A DNA stretch of 64,000 nt from Formicarius rufipectus (Eukaryota; Chordata; Aves; Passeriformes; Formicariidae): positions 1,046,798 to 1,110,797 of the forward strand of contig VXAU01002235.1 of the NCBI GenBank assembly GCA_013399695.1, written 5' to 3'. Shown here piece by piece: positions 24,842-37,345 of the stretch; the stretch's first letter is position 1, and every line of letters begins with the position of its first letter. Made by a program: the position numbers and the translations under genes. Below the pieces are notes generated by a model that did not search any database, had not been told where the DNA came from, and saw only the letters and a program-made list of their open reading frames with translations.

Positions 24842-26374
24842 ATCCTGGTTGCATTCCAGGACTGTTGAGTGTATGAGGATGCAAGTAAAGGGACATTCTC
24901 TGTTGCCTTAATTTTGTCACTTGGAAAGCTTTAAAAGTTAATATTTACATGAAATGATCTACAATTCATCATACTCGATGCCTGTTTGTTTAATATATTT
25001 AGGTGATGGTTGTATTTATTTTTCTAAACCATTTGCACCTTAAGGTACTTCAGTTTTAACAAACACCATCTTTCTCTAAGTCCTTCTCACGATTTTTAAA
25101 GATTTTTTCATTAGTTGTATAATTACAGCCTTTAAAAACATGTATAGGTATTTCTCACTTCAGGACAGGCAAAGTAATTTTAACATAAAAGTTCTTTAGA
25201 GAGAGTAAAAAAATCAAACTTTTTCCTGAATTTTGGGCATTCTAAGGGGTTTCTAAGCAAAATACATTTCAGATGCTCCAGAAACATCAGAACGTTCAAT
25301 TCCACAGACCATTTCTTCAACCTGTAGAGATCACTGCAGCATCAAGGCTTTGTACCAAACCCACAGCCTGACCCAGCTGTGCTCTCTGCAGGATTGCAGA
25401 ATTCCTGGGCAGCTCTGCAGGTCTGGGGTTCACTCCATGGGCTTTCTCTGCAAGGGAGGGTAGATGTTTTCATCATTGGCTGAGAAGGAGGAGCAGCACT
25501 GCATGAAATAACATTCTAATCAGAATTCCCCCCTCACTTAAACTCTGTTTGGATGGACAGTTAATTTATCTCTGTTTAACTGTGGAATCAATCCATCCAT
25601 CAAAGCCACAAGAGCTAATTAGCTGCAGTCAGAGCAGCCCTGCTCGGATACACAGCTGGGTATGGAATACCTTATAAAACTGCAGCAGGGACACAAGGAA
25701 CATTTCCCTGAATATGCCCCAAAGCTGCCCACAAGGCTCAGGCAGCCAGTCCCTGCTGCCTCTGCACATGTTGGCTTTGGTAAGGCCATTGCTCAGGGAT
25801 GAGAGCCCAGAGGGATCCTGGCTGGCCCCTGGCCCCTCTGGCAGAGCTGCAGCACTGGGCAGAGCCCACGGTGGATGAACATTTTGTGGGATTGGAAACT
25901 GAGCCCAGAATATTGTGGGCTCTCCCCATGGCATCACCCCCACCTGGCTGGCACCACAGCCTTGCCTTTCTGGCTGGATGTTGGTAGGCAACACCACTGG
26001 AGTGATGGGGTTTGTTGTGATGATGGATTCATTTCTTGGGAGTGAGGCTCCTTTGTGCCAAGATTTTGGGGTGATTTCTGCCCTCAGTGCTTGGGGGCAT
26101 TTTCACAGTGCTGCTCTTGCAATAAGCTATTTTAACTGGCAGGTGACAGTGCCATCCCTGGGCATTGTTTTACACCCAGTCTCTACAATCATTATATTTG
26201 GTGTCCATTAAATCCCAGCAATAAATGGCCTGATGCTCCATTTGCCACGCTCCAAGCCAGCCTGCAGTCTGGGTTTTCCCAACACATGTTCCACGTTAGC
26301 TGTTTTCATTGACTATGAATCCATAAAAATCCATGTGGAACAGAGGGTACCCAGTACAGCCATGTCTGCCTGAC

Positions 26375-26580
26375 TCCTTCCCATTCTAATTGGGTAGCAA
26401 AGCTGTTTAATAGAGTCTGTGGAGTCTGTTTAACTACATTCTGCCAGAACAATGCTCTATTCATGTTCTCAACAGAACACTAGTGATTGGACTAATATCT
26501 TTAAACTAGAAAACAAGTCTTAATTGGAACAGATGCTGCAAATACCGATGCAAATGGCCAGCTCTGGTGTGATCAAAACC
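26375..26580. other. Candidate conserved noncoding element
   Basis: Unique DNA with 'ttctaattgggtagc' at the left, a SOX-type core in AACAATG at 26,448-26,454, and 'gatgcaaatggcc' at the right, which contains a POU-like ATGCAAAT half. No coding signal or repeat. The combination resembles a neural or stem-cell type enhancer, but that tissue reading is speculative. Confidence 0.33.
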
Positions 26581-26779
26581 AGGTCCAGTCCATTGATTTG
26601 TTTTTAATAGCAGCTTTCATTTTTTATTAGTGTACACAAACCTCACTAACACTATACAAAAAGTCAGTAACAATATTCTGAAAAATCATCTTGTTTAAAG
26701 CAGACTCAGCCCTGCATTGTTTCTGGCAAGGTGCTATTAAAGGGTTTCCGTCCTGTTTTGGCAGATCATGTTACTGAAA

Positions 26780-26940
26780 CACTCTTCTCTACTTTCTTCT
26801 CTTCCAGAGTTTGAATAATCCCAGTGATTTTCATAAAAAACTCGTGCAGTTACATTTAATAATCTGTTTAGATATTCGTTTACATGGCAAACAGACATTC
26901 AGGTTAGATTAGGCCAAATAAATCCCCAATCCTGGTAAGT
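26780..26940. other. Candidate conserved noncoding element
   Basis: Unique AT-rich DNA with 'tttgaataatccc', 'catttaataatctg', 'gatattcgtttac' and 'ggccaaataaatcc'. It sits 200 bases right of a similar patch, so the two may be one element of about 570 bases. Appearance-based call. Confidence 0.27.
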
Positions 26941-27724
26941 ATGTGTGTGTTAGATGGGGATTTGCTTGCTTGTGGTACCTGCTGTAGGAGAACTCAGCCA
27001 ATCCCAGCCATGAACCTTTTGTCATGGCAGTCTTTGGCCTGGAGAAGCTCTGAGATACTGAGAATACAATGCTAAGAACAGAAATGTTCTGGTATTTTTC
27101 TAGAACAAATTGGTTTTGTCTTAAAGATGTGTGAGCTATTTGATAGTAGCAAGAAGATCAAAACCACTCAGAGCAGAGAGAAATTTATTATGGTACACCT
27201 GGCACTCAGGGGTAGTTTATTGGTCTGTGTAGGCAAATATTACCTCAGTAGCTGCTACTTAGAACTGGAAAATCTTTCCATGTATGTACATATGTGTACA
27301 CAGGTATGTATTGAAACTGTCTGCAAGGATAAGATGCTGTTTCAGTCAGAATGAAAACAGACATTGCAAGCAGGAAAACAGCAGGAGATGGCTCTGGTCC
27401 CTGTTTTCAAATCTGTGTTTTTATATTGGTTTTTATTTTGAGAACTTGGTCTCATTTAGCTTTGCAAGTGAATGAAGAGGTTTTTTGGTCATAGATGAGT
27501 TTTCTTTGCTGCCTTGGTGGGGGACAGCCAATGACATGGGTATGGTACTGGGACAATGAGGCTGGAGAGGAGGGCTGTGACGCTGAGGTGTCCCCAGCTG
27601 CAGCCTGTTTGGAATCCAGAGGGCTGTGCTGGGAGCTGCTGTGGAGCTGGGATGCTCAGATTTCAGGCAGTGGGAGCAAGGCCACACTCCCTGACCTGCG
27701 AGGGGGCTGCTCCATCCATCCCCC

Positions 27725-27773
27725 ACAATCCAGGGATGATGTGCAGGCACAATCCCAACGATGATGTACAGGC
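27725..27773 (+). repeat. Two-copy imperfect tandem repeat, unit about 25 bases
   Basis: Two adjacent copies of a 24-25 base unit that share 'acaatcc' and 'gatgatgt.caggc'. The copies differ at four or so positions and one indel. It gives a frame with two near-identical short peptide stretches, which I treat as non-coding. Confidence 0.85.
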
Positions 27774-28682
27774 ACTGTGAGCCTCAGCTGCTGATGTGCC
27801 AGACAGAGGAAACCCACCCCTCAGGTGTCCCACACACAGCAGACCTGCAGCCTGGCTCAGCTATTGTGCTCCCAAAGCCAGAGCCAGAGGGTGCTTTGGC
27901 CTGTCAGGTGTGTTGAAAAGATGTGACATTTGAGGAGGGCTGGGGATTGATGTGATGAAAAAAGGCTTCTCTCCCTACCTACCACAGCACTGAGGGGTCA
28001 GGTGTGGGGCTGGAGAGATGAGACCTGGATGGGTTCCAGGAGGGGCAGCCCAAAAGGGACCTGCATTGAATTTGACCTGGAGGACTTGTCAGTCATCCCC
28101 AGTTTTGTAAGGAAATGGAAGGGGATTGTGCATGTTTACCCAAAGCAAATTCAGTTTCATGGCTCGATGTATCAAAAAAGAATCTTCTCTGAAAGGGCTG
28201 GTACAGAAACATTAATGGCCGCAAGTAATTGAGGGGCAGTGGGGAGGTGTTTGAAAGTGAGTCTCTTTCTTGGTACACTTTTGGTTTAAAAGCAACTCAG
28301 TACAAAAGCTGTAAAGGTCTCCTTTTATTCTAAAGAACATGGGAAACGCTATAGGCTTGTTGCCAAAGAACTGGCTTGGGTTTAGGTAACCAGTTTAGAT
28401 AATTAATGTATGACTATATGAATTGACGAAGCCTACAGAAAATTATTCAGAGGCTCTGGAATAAATGATGCTTTGAATGGATTTGGTGACCTCTGTTACT
28501 TTTATTTAGCTCTAATACTGTTGTAGGTGTGCCCAGAAAAGGAAAAAACTTTTTTATAAGCAGCTTGTTGATGGTTCATTCTCACTGCCTTAGCTTTCAG
28601 TTTACTGATTTTTATGCTGAAAAATACAGAAAATTATGGTTTACCACACTCATGAGCTCTTCATACCATGGCAGCAACATGA

Positions 28683-28850
28683 GTTGCTCCAAACCCCATC
28701 CAACCCTTCCTGGGATGGGGCAGCCAAAGCTTCTCTGGGCAACCTGTGCCAGGGCTGCCCCACCATCACAGAGAAGGATTTCTTCACAATATTTAATCCA
28801 AAGCCAACCTTTCTCAGCTTAAAGCCATTTCTCTTACACTTTCCTACTCC
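28683..28850 (-). mobile_element. CR1 LINE internal fragment
   Basis: Minus-strand CR1: 'gttgctccaaaccccatcc', 'cttctctgggcaacctgtgcc', 'gaaggatttcttcacaat' and 'cttaaagccatttctcttac'. The 3' terminal repeat and the preceding 'ggaagggacc' block are missing on the left, so both ends are cut. The open frame on its minus strand (28,650-28,886) is a relic of the element, not a host gene. Confidence 0.87.
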
Positions 28851-29510
28851 AACTCTGAGCCAGAAAATCCAGTAGAGCTTTTGCAAGAGGAGAGTGCAGG
28901 AGGCATTTCACAAAAGCCAAGCAGAAAAACAAGTCCGGTGGTAACTTGGAAAACACGGGTTTTTCCTCTGAAACCACTTCCGTCTTTCACAGGGACTGGA
29001 CCCACCAGCCAACCACACTCAGGCAATAACCATTTTGTAACAGAAGTGAAAATAAAGAGAATGAAAATCCCTGATCCCGGGGAACTGTGGAGAAGGCAGA
29101 GAGTGGGAAGTGCCATCCTTGCTGCAGGAGTGGGATTGAGCTGTTGAATTGTTGAATTAATCAAATCCGACCAACGAGGCTCGCCCTCTCCGGGTGCTGA
29201 AAGGAGCCCAGACTCCTTGCATTGTCTTGGTGGCTGCACTCTGCTCCCACATGGGCAGATCATAACGTTAGAGATGATTTACTGCCACACAGTCGATGTT
29301 CTGGGAGGTTTATAGAGATCAAATCACACAGTGAGCTGGAAAATCCTCCCCATTGTCGCGGCTGTTCCCTGGCTGCTGCTGGCAGGGGGACACTCCTGGC
29401 ATGCGAGGGAGTTTGCCTTGTTCAAACAGCAGTGTAGGCATTACAGTGTAATTACTCTCATCATTAGGCCAGTTTTGTTAGGGAGCAAAAAACATCCACA
29501 AATAATAATT

Positions 29511-29525
29511 AAAAAAAAAAAAAAA
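29511..29525 (+). repeat. Poly(A) run, 15 bases
   Basis: Run of 15 A after 'aataataatt', followed by 'gaagttaaaaaag'. It could be a retrocopy tail, but no retrocopy body is recognisable upstream. Confidence 0.95.
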
Positions 29526-30509
29526 GAAGTTAAAAAAGAGTTTTTTCATTGCTGCATTTGATGAAGAGCTCTCAGTCCTTTCGGTGAGTAGACTTTGCAA
29601 CACTGGAAGGTGTAACTGCAGATTTTACTTTCCAGTCCTAATATCCCAGACCAGATTTCCTCAGCAGTTGTCGTTTATTCCTGAAATTAAGTGCCTTCCT
29701 GACAAGGATTTCCTGGGCCAAGTTTATTAACCTCCTATCTACAAGCTTAGGGGGAGGGGTAAAATTCACTCCTCGGGAAGGACAGTTTTCAGATTAGGAA
29801 GAGGGAGGCATCTCATATGGATCTTCAGTACTGCAAATCAAATACAGTACAATAAGCAGCAAGGATAAGAAGCAGGAGCAAAGTGCTGCTTGACCCGTGG
29901 CCCTGGGGACAGTGACATCCCTGCTCCTGGTGCAGCCTGTGCTGATGGTCCCCTGATAGCAGCACACTTTCCCTTTGATGTGTTTAAAGCCTCCTTTCAT
30001 TTGTTTGTTTTTGCTGTCAAATTACTTCACTCAGTCCCTTGTGCAGGACAGATACGGCAGGGTAGTCTTACCCTCGGTATACAAGGAGGTGGAACTTGAC
30101 ACCTGAATGACACTGAATAAAGTTATTTCCCTGTCAGAAGGGCCTGGTTACACAGGGCTGGAGTTTTGGAGGCCAGTTCTGTGTGCAGCCCTACGGGGAG
30201 GGCTCTGAGCTGCTCACTGGCTGCCCTCGGCTGCACAGCTGTGCTTCCCTGAAGGCACTTGGTGCTTCACTGCTGTCAGTAAAGCTGTGTTCCTCTCTGT
30301 GGACTAATTCCCAGACTCATTAGAATGGTTTTCATGGGCATCTGATGTTTCCATTGAAACATTAGTCTGAAATGAAGCAGGTGACAGGTCTCCTCCATTC
30401 CAAGTTGGATGTGACTGGCTATTCTCATTCATTCACCATTGCACACAGCACGTTATTGAAGTGTATTATCCACTGGTGCCAAGGGGGACACCAGTGACTC
30501 GTGCAGAGA

Positions 30510-30600
30510 GTGCTTATCTGTGAAGTATTTGCATTATTAATTACCTTTCACTATAATTAAGCAGCTGATAATCCTCTTGGAAGAGGACTGAGAGGAAGAA
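30510..30600. other. Candidate conserved noncoding element
   Basis: A compact cluster of homeodomain-type cores: 'gcattattaattacc' followed by 'ctataattaagcagctg', the latter overlapping a CAGCTG E-box, then 'gataatcctc'. Adjacent homeodomain and E-box sites are common in developmental enhancers. No coding signal. Confidence 0.33.
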
Positions 30601-33589
30601 GTAGTTGTTTGGAAAGCCTTTTGAGGGTCTTGGTTGCAATGTGCAGTGCAAGGTCAGAGTTACCATCACTGTCTTTCACAACCGGTGTCTCTGCTTCTAA
30701 ACAACACCTTCAAAATTCACAATGCAGATAAGGCCATCTTCTAGCCACAAACCTCCACATTCAGAGGTCTTACTTTTAACACCAGTGTGGGCACATCATG
30801 CCTGTTATGCAAGGGAAGCACCCTCCACTTTTAGTGGAGGGAGGAGGGAGGAGCACAACTCTTTGGAATGACAGCAGGGAATTCTTGGAGCACAACAGTG
30901 CTTTTGCAGTGTTTGGCTGAGGCCTTTCCCCTGTGGTGTGTGTGGAGCAGTGTCCTGGCTGAGCCTTGGCTTTGGGGAGCTCTGCTGGGTGATGCCTGTT
31001 GCTCTGGCCGTGGGATCTCTCCGAGCGGTGCCTGGCACATGGCGGGCTGTGCTGCTGCAGTCGCTGCCCTGTGGCATTGTGCAGCACAAGGCTTTGATTT
31101 GCTTTGTTTGTGCAGTCTCTTGTCACCCTGTAGGCATTTATTCCTGGCCCCAGAGTCACGATTCCTGCTTTAATTATGAGCATTTCCTTTGCCAGCAGCT
31201 CCGTGGCTGTCACTGCCTGAGTCAGCAGGGCTGGCTGCGACTGAAAGCCTTGAGTGCTTCACCCCAGTGAGACACGGCTGTAACTCCAGGGGCCATTTGC
31301 AGTGGCAGACCCATTTTTAACCTCCCAAACCCGAACAGCCTCACTTCAGTAAGTGCTGCTACCAGGAGCCTTTGCACATAATGACTTTTCATGTCAAAGA
31401 CCTGCATAATTTGAGAGGACAATGAGGAGTAGCTTGAGGTCGGAAGTTTGAAATACCTCAAAATCATTACAGTTAGATGTGTTGCAGGAGGGGGGAACAT
31501 CCATATCTGAAGTACCTTTCTGAAAACCAAATCCATCACATTCTGAGGACTAGGAAAGCAAATCCATCAGCAGAAGAAACAAGTGGGTTCTCTCTGTTGG
31601 TTCTGCAGCAGGGATTAACAGGCACACACTGGCCTGGGTGTTGGAGTCCTTGCTCCGTTTGTGCTTGGAAAAAGCTCTGAGCTGCCTCAGGATGTCTGAC
31701 TGAGCAGGTGAAGTCTGATTCAAAAGCAGGGAGCAGCAGTGTTTTGTGGGGATTTAGTTAAACAGTAGTCTCTCAGTGGAGTTAAAACTGCCGCAGTTGC
31801 CTTCAGCAGTTGCTTGGTACTTTCTCTTTAAGTGGCTCCTGAGATTTTAGTTTTGGAATTAAACTTCTTTCTCAATATGTCTCAGTCTTCAGACTTCTGG
31901 ACTGATTTTGCAATCACTCTTCTGGTTTCAGTGATCTTTGGTACAAAAAAAATTGAGTTGCTACCTAAACATCCCAAACCAAATCTAAACAGAAGAATTA
32001 AATGTGAGAGTTTGAAAATATTCAAGGGAAACCCTTCAGTTTTTATCCAGAAATAAATCCAGTAAGTTGAGAAGAAATTAATTCTATCCCAGCTAAAACC
32101 AGGACATAATCTGGGACTTTTTATTACAGGAATTTTTGCTGACTACCATGGTCCTTCTGATTACACCATGATTTTACCTAATGAAGTTCCCAGCTGCTTG
32201 TGATTTTTTTCAGTCAGGTGGATCTGCTCCTGCACGCATCCATCTGCATTAGGTGCTTTTCCAGTTTCCATAGTAACTGGGCAATTTAACATATCTGGCC
32301 TTACAGTATCTTACAGAGAAATACCATGTCCATTTTATAAATGTGCAGCCAGAGGTGCAGGGGACAAAGTGATTTGCCCAGGGTTACAGAGTTCATCTGC
32401 AGCTGAATAGGGTAAGAACATTGCTTTTTCCAGAGTTCCAGGAAAATGCCTGAGCTGCCAAGCTGGCCGTTCCCAGGGAGGTGTTTGCTGGATCAGATCA
32501 GCCGAAGGTTGTGTCCCAAGTGTTCTTTTTCTCAGACTTGGAAAAGAGACTTTCAGAAATGAAGAGGTTGGGGTTTGAGCGGTGCAGAGCAGAGTGAGTA
32601 ATGAAACAAGAAATCAAAACTTGCACGTAATGTATTCAGCAGGAATGCCAGCCACATTCTTGGGACAAATAACTCCCAATGAATAATTCAACCAGCGTCA
32701 TCACCACGGGCACAGCAACAGATTGGTTTCTAATCATTTGGCCTTTTCCTTCGTGAAAAGTTCAACCCACATTCAGTCCCTGATGTTTTCCAACTCAGGA
32801 TCTGGGTTTTGCTTGTGGCTTGGCCAGAGATGGCCCAGGGTCAGGTTTGGACCTCTGCTGAGCACCCTCACTTCTCTTTGAAGCCTAAAGAAACTCCAAG
32901 AATTTGATCTCTTACATGGTGCAAGTCACAGCCACCCTTTGAAAAAAATGCATCTGGAGCCTCAAAACCTTGTGAAAATAGGAAAACATTGAAAGCTGTT
33001 GAGGAATCCTGGATTAACAGAGCACACACTGAGTAGGGAAAGGCTGGTGGCCTTTGGAACAACTTCTCACATTAATTTTCTTCCAATGCTGACAGCTTTG
33101 ATTTATTGCCTAGAGGCTGGTTAGAAAACACCCAGACATGAGTGAAGCCAGGAGTTATGGAAAGAAAAGGGAAACATGGTAAACACAGTGATGGATAGCC
33201 CTGGTACAGACACTGCTCTGCACCCAAATATTGGCTCTGAGGATGGGTGTAGAGTTCTGGCAGTGCTCCTGGAATTGCTCCCTTGCTCCCATCAGACCCA
33301 CCAGAGAGGAAGCTTCTCTTGGGATTTGCTGCTTTGTCATCTGTCAGTTAAGATTTGGTGATGATTTCTGCATCCAAGTGGGTGTTTGAAGTCAAACTGA
33401 TCGCTGACTGCCTGTGATGGGGAAAAACATTGTTGCTTGAAAATGCCTCCTCCTCAGAAATCAAAACAGCTGATTGTTTCCCAGCAGAAATTTGGTAAGA
33501 TCAGTTAAAGACATTTTGCTTGGTCACCAGAATTGTTTGCTGAGGATCCCTGGCCACTCAGGGCTCTCGCAGCCCTTTACTGTATCAAA

Positions 33590-33910
33590 TTCCCATTTAC
33601 AAAAGAAGAGCTGGTCCCATAAACACAAATGAATGAAATAATTGAGGAGCACATTATGAAAGTTGTCTTTAATTTCATCAATGGCTTTAAATAGTTAGAA
33701 AGCACAATGTAAACGTCCTTAGAGCAAGCAGGCAACAACCTTGATGCCCAGAATTGTTGGGACATATAAAAGCGAGGCAGCTCTTGGGTTGGGGAGCTGT
33801 TTCAGACTTTCCACCAAAGCTACACATTCTCCTGTCACTGCAGCTCTTCCTCCAGGCAAAACTATTGGCACTGTGTCCCGAAATGTTTCTCATTAGTAAA
33901 CTTTTCATAA
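33590..33910. other. Candidate conserved noncoding element
   Basis: Unique DNA with 'atgaatgaaataattgagg', 'ctttaatttcatcaatgg' and 'ggctttaaatagttag' in the left half, then a more GC-balanced right half. No coding signal. The call is from texture only. Confidence 0.25.
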
Positions 33911-35300
33911 CCTCCAAAACTGCCCCACTGGAGGAGCGAGTGTCCCGGGGTGCCAGCTGGAGCTGGCGCTTGGCGCGGGGCTCGCGGGCTGTTTGTTTAG
34001 CTGGATTTGAAGGATGTTCCGGACCAGCTCCCAGGACATGTGACTGGGGTTTGACCTAAAGCTCTGGCACAGCTCCAGGGATCCTGCACACTTCATGGGA
34101 ATGCTTTCCACTTGTCGCTTTCATACCTCAGGCACAGCTTTTAACGAGTTGCTCCCAAGCCCGAGTCCCACAGCCCTCGGAATACGGGCGGAGGAAAAGG
34201 CACTTGGCTCCATGAAGTAACAACGAGATTCCAGGGCAACTCAAGGTGTATTTATTGCTGAATTAACAGTGTTCCGAGGGGGAGAGAGCTCTGCTTTTGC
34301 TTTTTACCATCATACAGCCTCAAAACTCCCAGCAACTCTGATTTCTCTGACAAAGGCTCTCACCTGCCTGGACCTGTGTGAGTGTGACAGGGAGCAGCTC
34401 ACACAGCTGGAAGCAGATGTTGGGGCCAGCTGGGGACCATGTCTTTGTACCACCCACTCATCCCAGACTGTTCTGAGTGGAGAGTGCCCTTGCAGGGTGA
34501 TAAAGAGTGTTGTTTTACTTTAGTTTTGATGCCAAATGTTAGGATTTGTGCTGGGAGGGGGCAGTGCAGCCTGGAATTGCCCACTGGAGATGCAGGAGGT
34601 GATGTGGGAGGTGGCTGCAGCAGTTGAGGGGTGGCCACTGCAGCATCACAGAGCTGGAGAATTATTTCAGAATGAAGTCACAAGGCCTCAGTTCTTCCAT
34701 TCCCCAGGAAAGGTTAATTTGTGGGTGAGTGATTGGAGCTGAGGTTAGTGAAATTGTTTAACATGATTCAGTGTGTTCAGAGAATTTAAAAATATAAGTA
34801 TCTTCCGGGACTTCTCTTCCTTTCCCAATAAAACAGACTATTATGTTAAATATAAAAATTTTAAACCAAGACTTTTGTCTAGGCATAATTTATAGCATTT
34901 CCCAGGTATATATCTTATCTGCTTTTCTCCAGCATGGAAATAATGTGTGAGCTCTGAATAGACTCAGATGCTGAATTCCAAACCACTGGAATTAAATTTG
35001 AATCCCAGTGGTCCTACACCTTCCCAGTTGTTCATCACTCACAGGGTTTATTACATTTTAGATGACACTATTAAATCCAGCCACCCCTGGAGATACTGGT
35101 TCGACTCTGTGAGTCTGAAGAGCAGAAGACCATGAAGGACCCCCCAGAGCTGCTCCAATTTAGCACTGCATAATTTAAGTTTCTTTTAAAAGAAGAATGA
35201 TTGTGACTCTATTTACATTTTATAGTTTGTGAATTTAACTTCCCTTTCTCCATCTATTTTAGGAGTTATAAACTAAATATTTCCCCACAATTTAGATACT

Positions 35301-35334
35301 TGTTTGTTTGTTTGTTTGTTTGTTTGTTTGTTTT
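35301..35334 (+). repeat. (TGTT)n microsatellite
   Basis: About eight tetranucleotide units of TGTT with a final T extension. Related TTTG tracts occur at 50,335-50,441 and 54,412-54,464. It gives repetitive F/V/C/L frames that are not genes. Confidence 0.95.
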
Positions 35335-36265
35335 AAATTTAGCCAATTTTTTCTTTCCCTTTCTCAATGCTTTTGTTCCTGCCACAACTAACATATGTTT
35401 TTGGCTTTGCTTTGCAGGAGTTCTGTCTGGGGACATTGGTGGCAGTGGGTTCTGCTCCCCACTCCCTGGCACTGGAGAGCTGCCCACAAAGGAGGTTTGG
35501 TGCTCAAAGGGTCTTGGGGCAGGATGAGGAGTCGTGCTTTGTGAGGACTTTTTTTAAGACTGTGCACTTGTTAGACACTAAACTAGAGAGTTTTAAGTCA
35601 TTTCTCTTTCATGTGACGTGGAGGAGAGCCTGACCTTCCTGATTCTACTGGAAACTTCACTAGCCAAGAGGGGCAAAGTGAAGGAGACTCCTGATCCCAA
35701 GGGATCCACAGATCCCCTCTCAGCTGCTGCTTCCTGTGACTTTCAGGAGCTGCACAGGCAGCTCATGGACCATCTGTGACCCCCGAGGGTGGCAAAGCCC
35801 TGTCACAGTCCTGAACTTGAATCACTGGGCACATCCTGTCCCTCAAGAGCTGCAGCCACTGTGTCCTCACTGATGGAGGGACTTCTCAAGCTCTGCAGTC
35901 CAGCCCAGGTCAGAGGCAGGAGGCAGATCTGACGGAAAGTGTGCAAAAGTCTCCAAAAATCTCCTCTTGCTGCAGCTTAAACCCATTTCCAGCACACAGA
36001 GATCAGAGCGAACCCTCCTGTGGCCAGGAGGGCTGAGCCCCTGGAGCTCCCCATCCCTGGGCTGACCCTGGCAGGGTTTCTCACACACACGTGCTGGGCT
36101 GGATCAGGGAAAACCCAGATTGCAAGTCACAGATCTGCAAGGAAAACTCAAAAGAAAGATTTGGGCCGTGTGGTGCCCATAAAAATGAAGGCAAAATGTT
36201 TCAAAAGTAGATACATCTGTAGATAGCGTTGGGGTTTTTTAAATGTTTCAAAAGTGTTGAATAGT

Positions 36266-36308
36266 AAAAAAAAAAAAACAAAAACACAAAAAACACAAAC
36301 CAAAAAAA
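36266..36308 (+). repeat. A-rich low-complexity tract
   Basis: Begins with 13 A and continues as A runs separated by single C ('caaaaacacaaaaaacac'). Simple sequence. Confidence 0.92.
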
Positions 36309-37030
36309 CTCAACAGGAGTTTAAATAAACAGAGGTAAGTGAGTCAGCAAGAAGATATAAAATCATCAGGAAAGGCTGAGTTTGTTTTAATACAGGGATT
36401 ACTGTAAACACTCAGAGTGCATGGTAACAATTTGTAGCCCATGTGTTTTGAAATATCATAACTGGTGTCAATAAACACGTTAAAATTCAACTTCAAAGAG
36501 CTTTGTGGATGTTTGGAGTGTCAGGAAGACATTGCAAAAGGGGGATTTGGGATGGAAACATGTATGGGAGCAATCAAACACAGTTCCAATGTGAAGAAAG
36601 GGATCTTGTCAAGCTGTTAGAGCTAAGCATCTGTGATGGTGATTATTGCTTCGTACAGGCTATGAACAGCTCCCAGCCCCTGAGTTCTTTCCCACTGTCT
36701 CCCTCACCTCCCACTCTCACCTGCCTGGTTGTTTCTCCCAACCCCTCTGTCTCACATCCCAGGCTGGATCCTTTTCGAGCAGCCCAACTGCTTTCCAGGC
36801 ACTGCCTCACTAGGGAAGCAGTAATTCAGTTTGTATCTGTACCAGGATGACTTGGGGCACAGCCTGAGTGTTGTCCCCGTGGGGTGACAGGCTGAGTGGG
36901 GGACAGAGCTCATGTATGTTTGGAATGTTGTGGGAATTACGTTATTCCCAAATTTCCAATGTGTCTCTGCTTTGAGTTCCTGTGTCATCCCATTAAGAGG
37001 TGGCAAACAGTGAGTGCCACCTAGACAAGG

Positions 37031-37345
37031 CATTAAGGAATTATGGAATATCCTCAGCTGGAAGGGACTCCCAAGGATCATTCAGTCCAACTCTTGGCCC
37101 TGCCCAGAACATCCCAACAATCCCATCCTGTCCCTTAGAACGTTGTCCAAACACTCCTTGAGCTCTGCCAGCCTTGGAGCTGTGCCCACTGCCCTGGGGA
37201 ACCTGTTCAGTGCCCACCACCCTCTGGGGGAAGAGCCTTTCCCTGATACCCAACCTCACCCTGCCCTGGCACAGCTCCAGCTGTTCCCTCAGGTTCTGTC
37301 CCTGCTCACACAGAGCAGAGATTGGGGCTGCTCCCCAGGAGGAGC
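37031..37345 (-). mobile_element. CR1 LINE 3' fragment, about 315 bases
   Basis: Minus-strand CR1: a degraded tail ('ggaattatggaatatcc'), then 'agctggaagggactccc', 'gtccaactcttggccctg', 'cccaacaatcccatcc', 'ccctggggaacctgttc', 'ctctgggggaagagcc' and 'ctggcacagctccagctg'. It is the same subfamily as the plus-strand copy at 45,440-45,741, so the two form an inverted pair about 8.1 kb apart. The 145- and 134-codon frames here belong to the repeat. Confidence 0.9.

Larger units (their letters stand above)
23744..28682. other. Gene-free unique DNA
   Basis: Almost 5 kb without a supportable gene. Holds a G-quadruplex motif (24,824-24,841), candidate conserved elements at 26,375-26,580 and 26,780-26,940, and a two-copy tandem repeat (27,725-27,773). 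The segment 25,630-26,000 is GC-richer and gives 60-120 codon frames on both strands that I reject as chance. Confidence 0.62.
28851..37030. other. Gene-free unique DNA, CR1-free for 8.2 kb
   Basis: No gene and no interspersed repeat that I recognise. Simple tracts: A15 at 29,511-29,525, (TGTT)n at 35,301-35,334, A-rich at 36,266-36,308. Candidate conserved elements at 30,510-30,600 and 33,590-33,910. A pyrimidine-rich stretch lies at about 36,670-36,770. Other frames, such as 30,776-31,213 minus, are chance. Confidence 0.62.
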
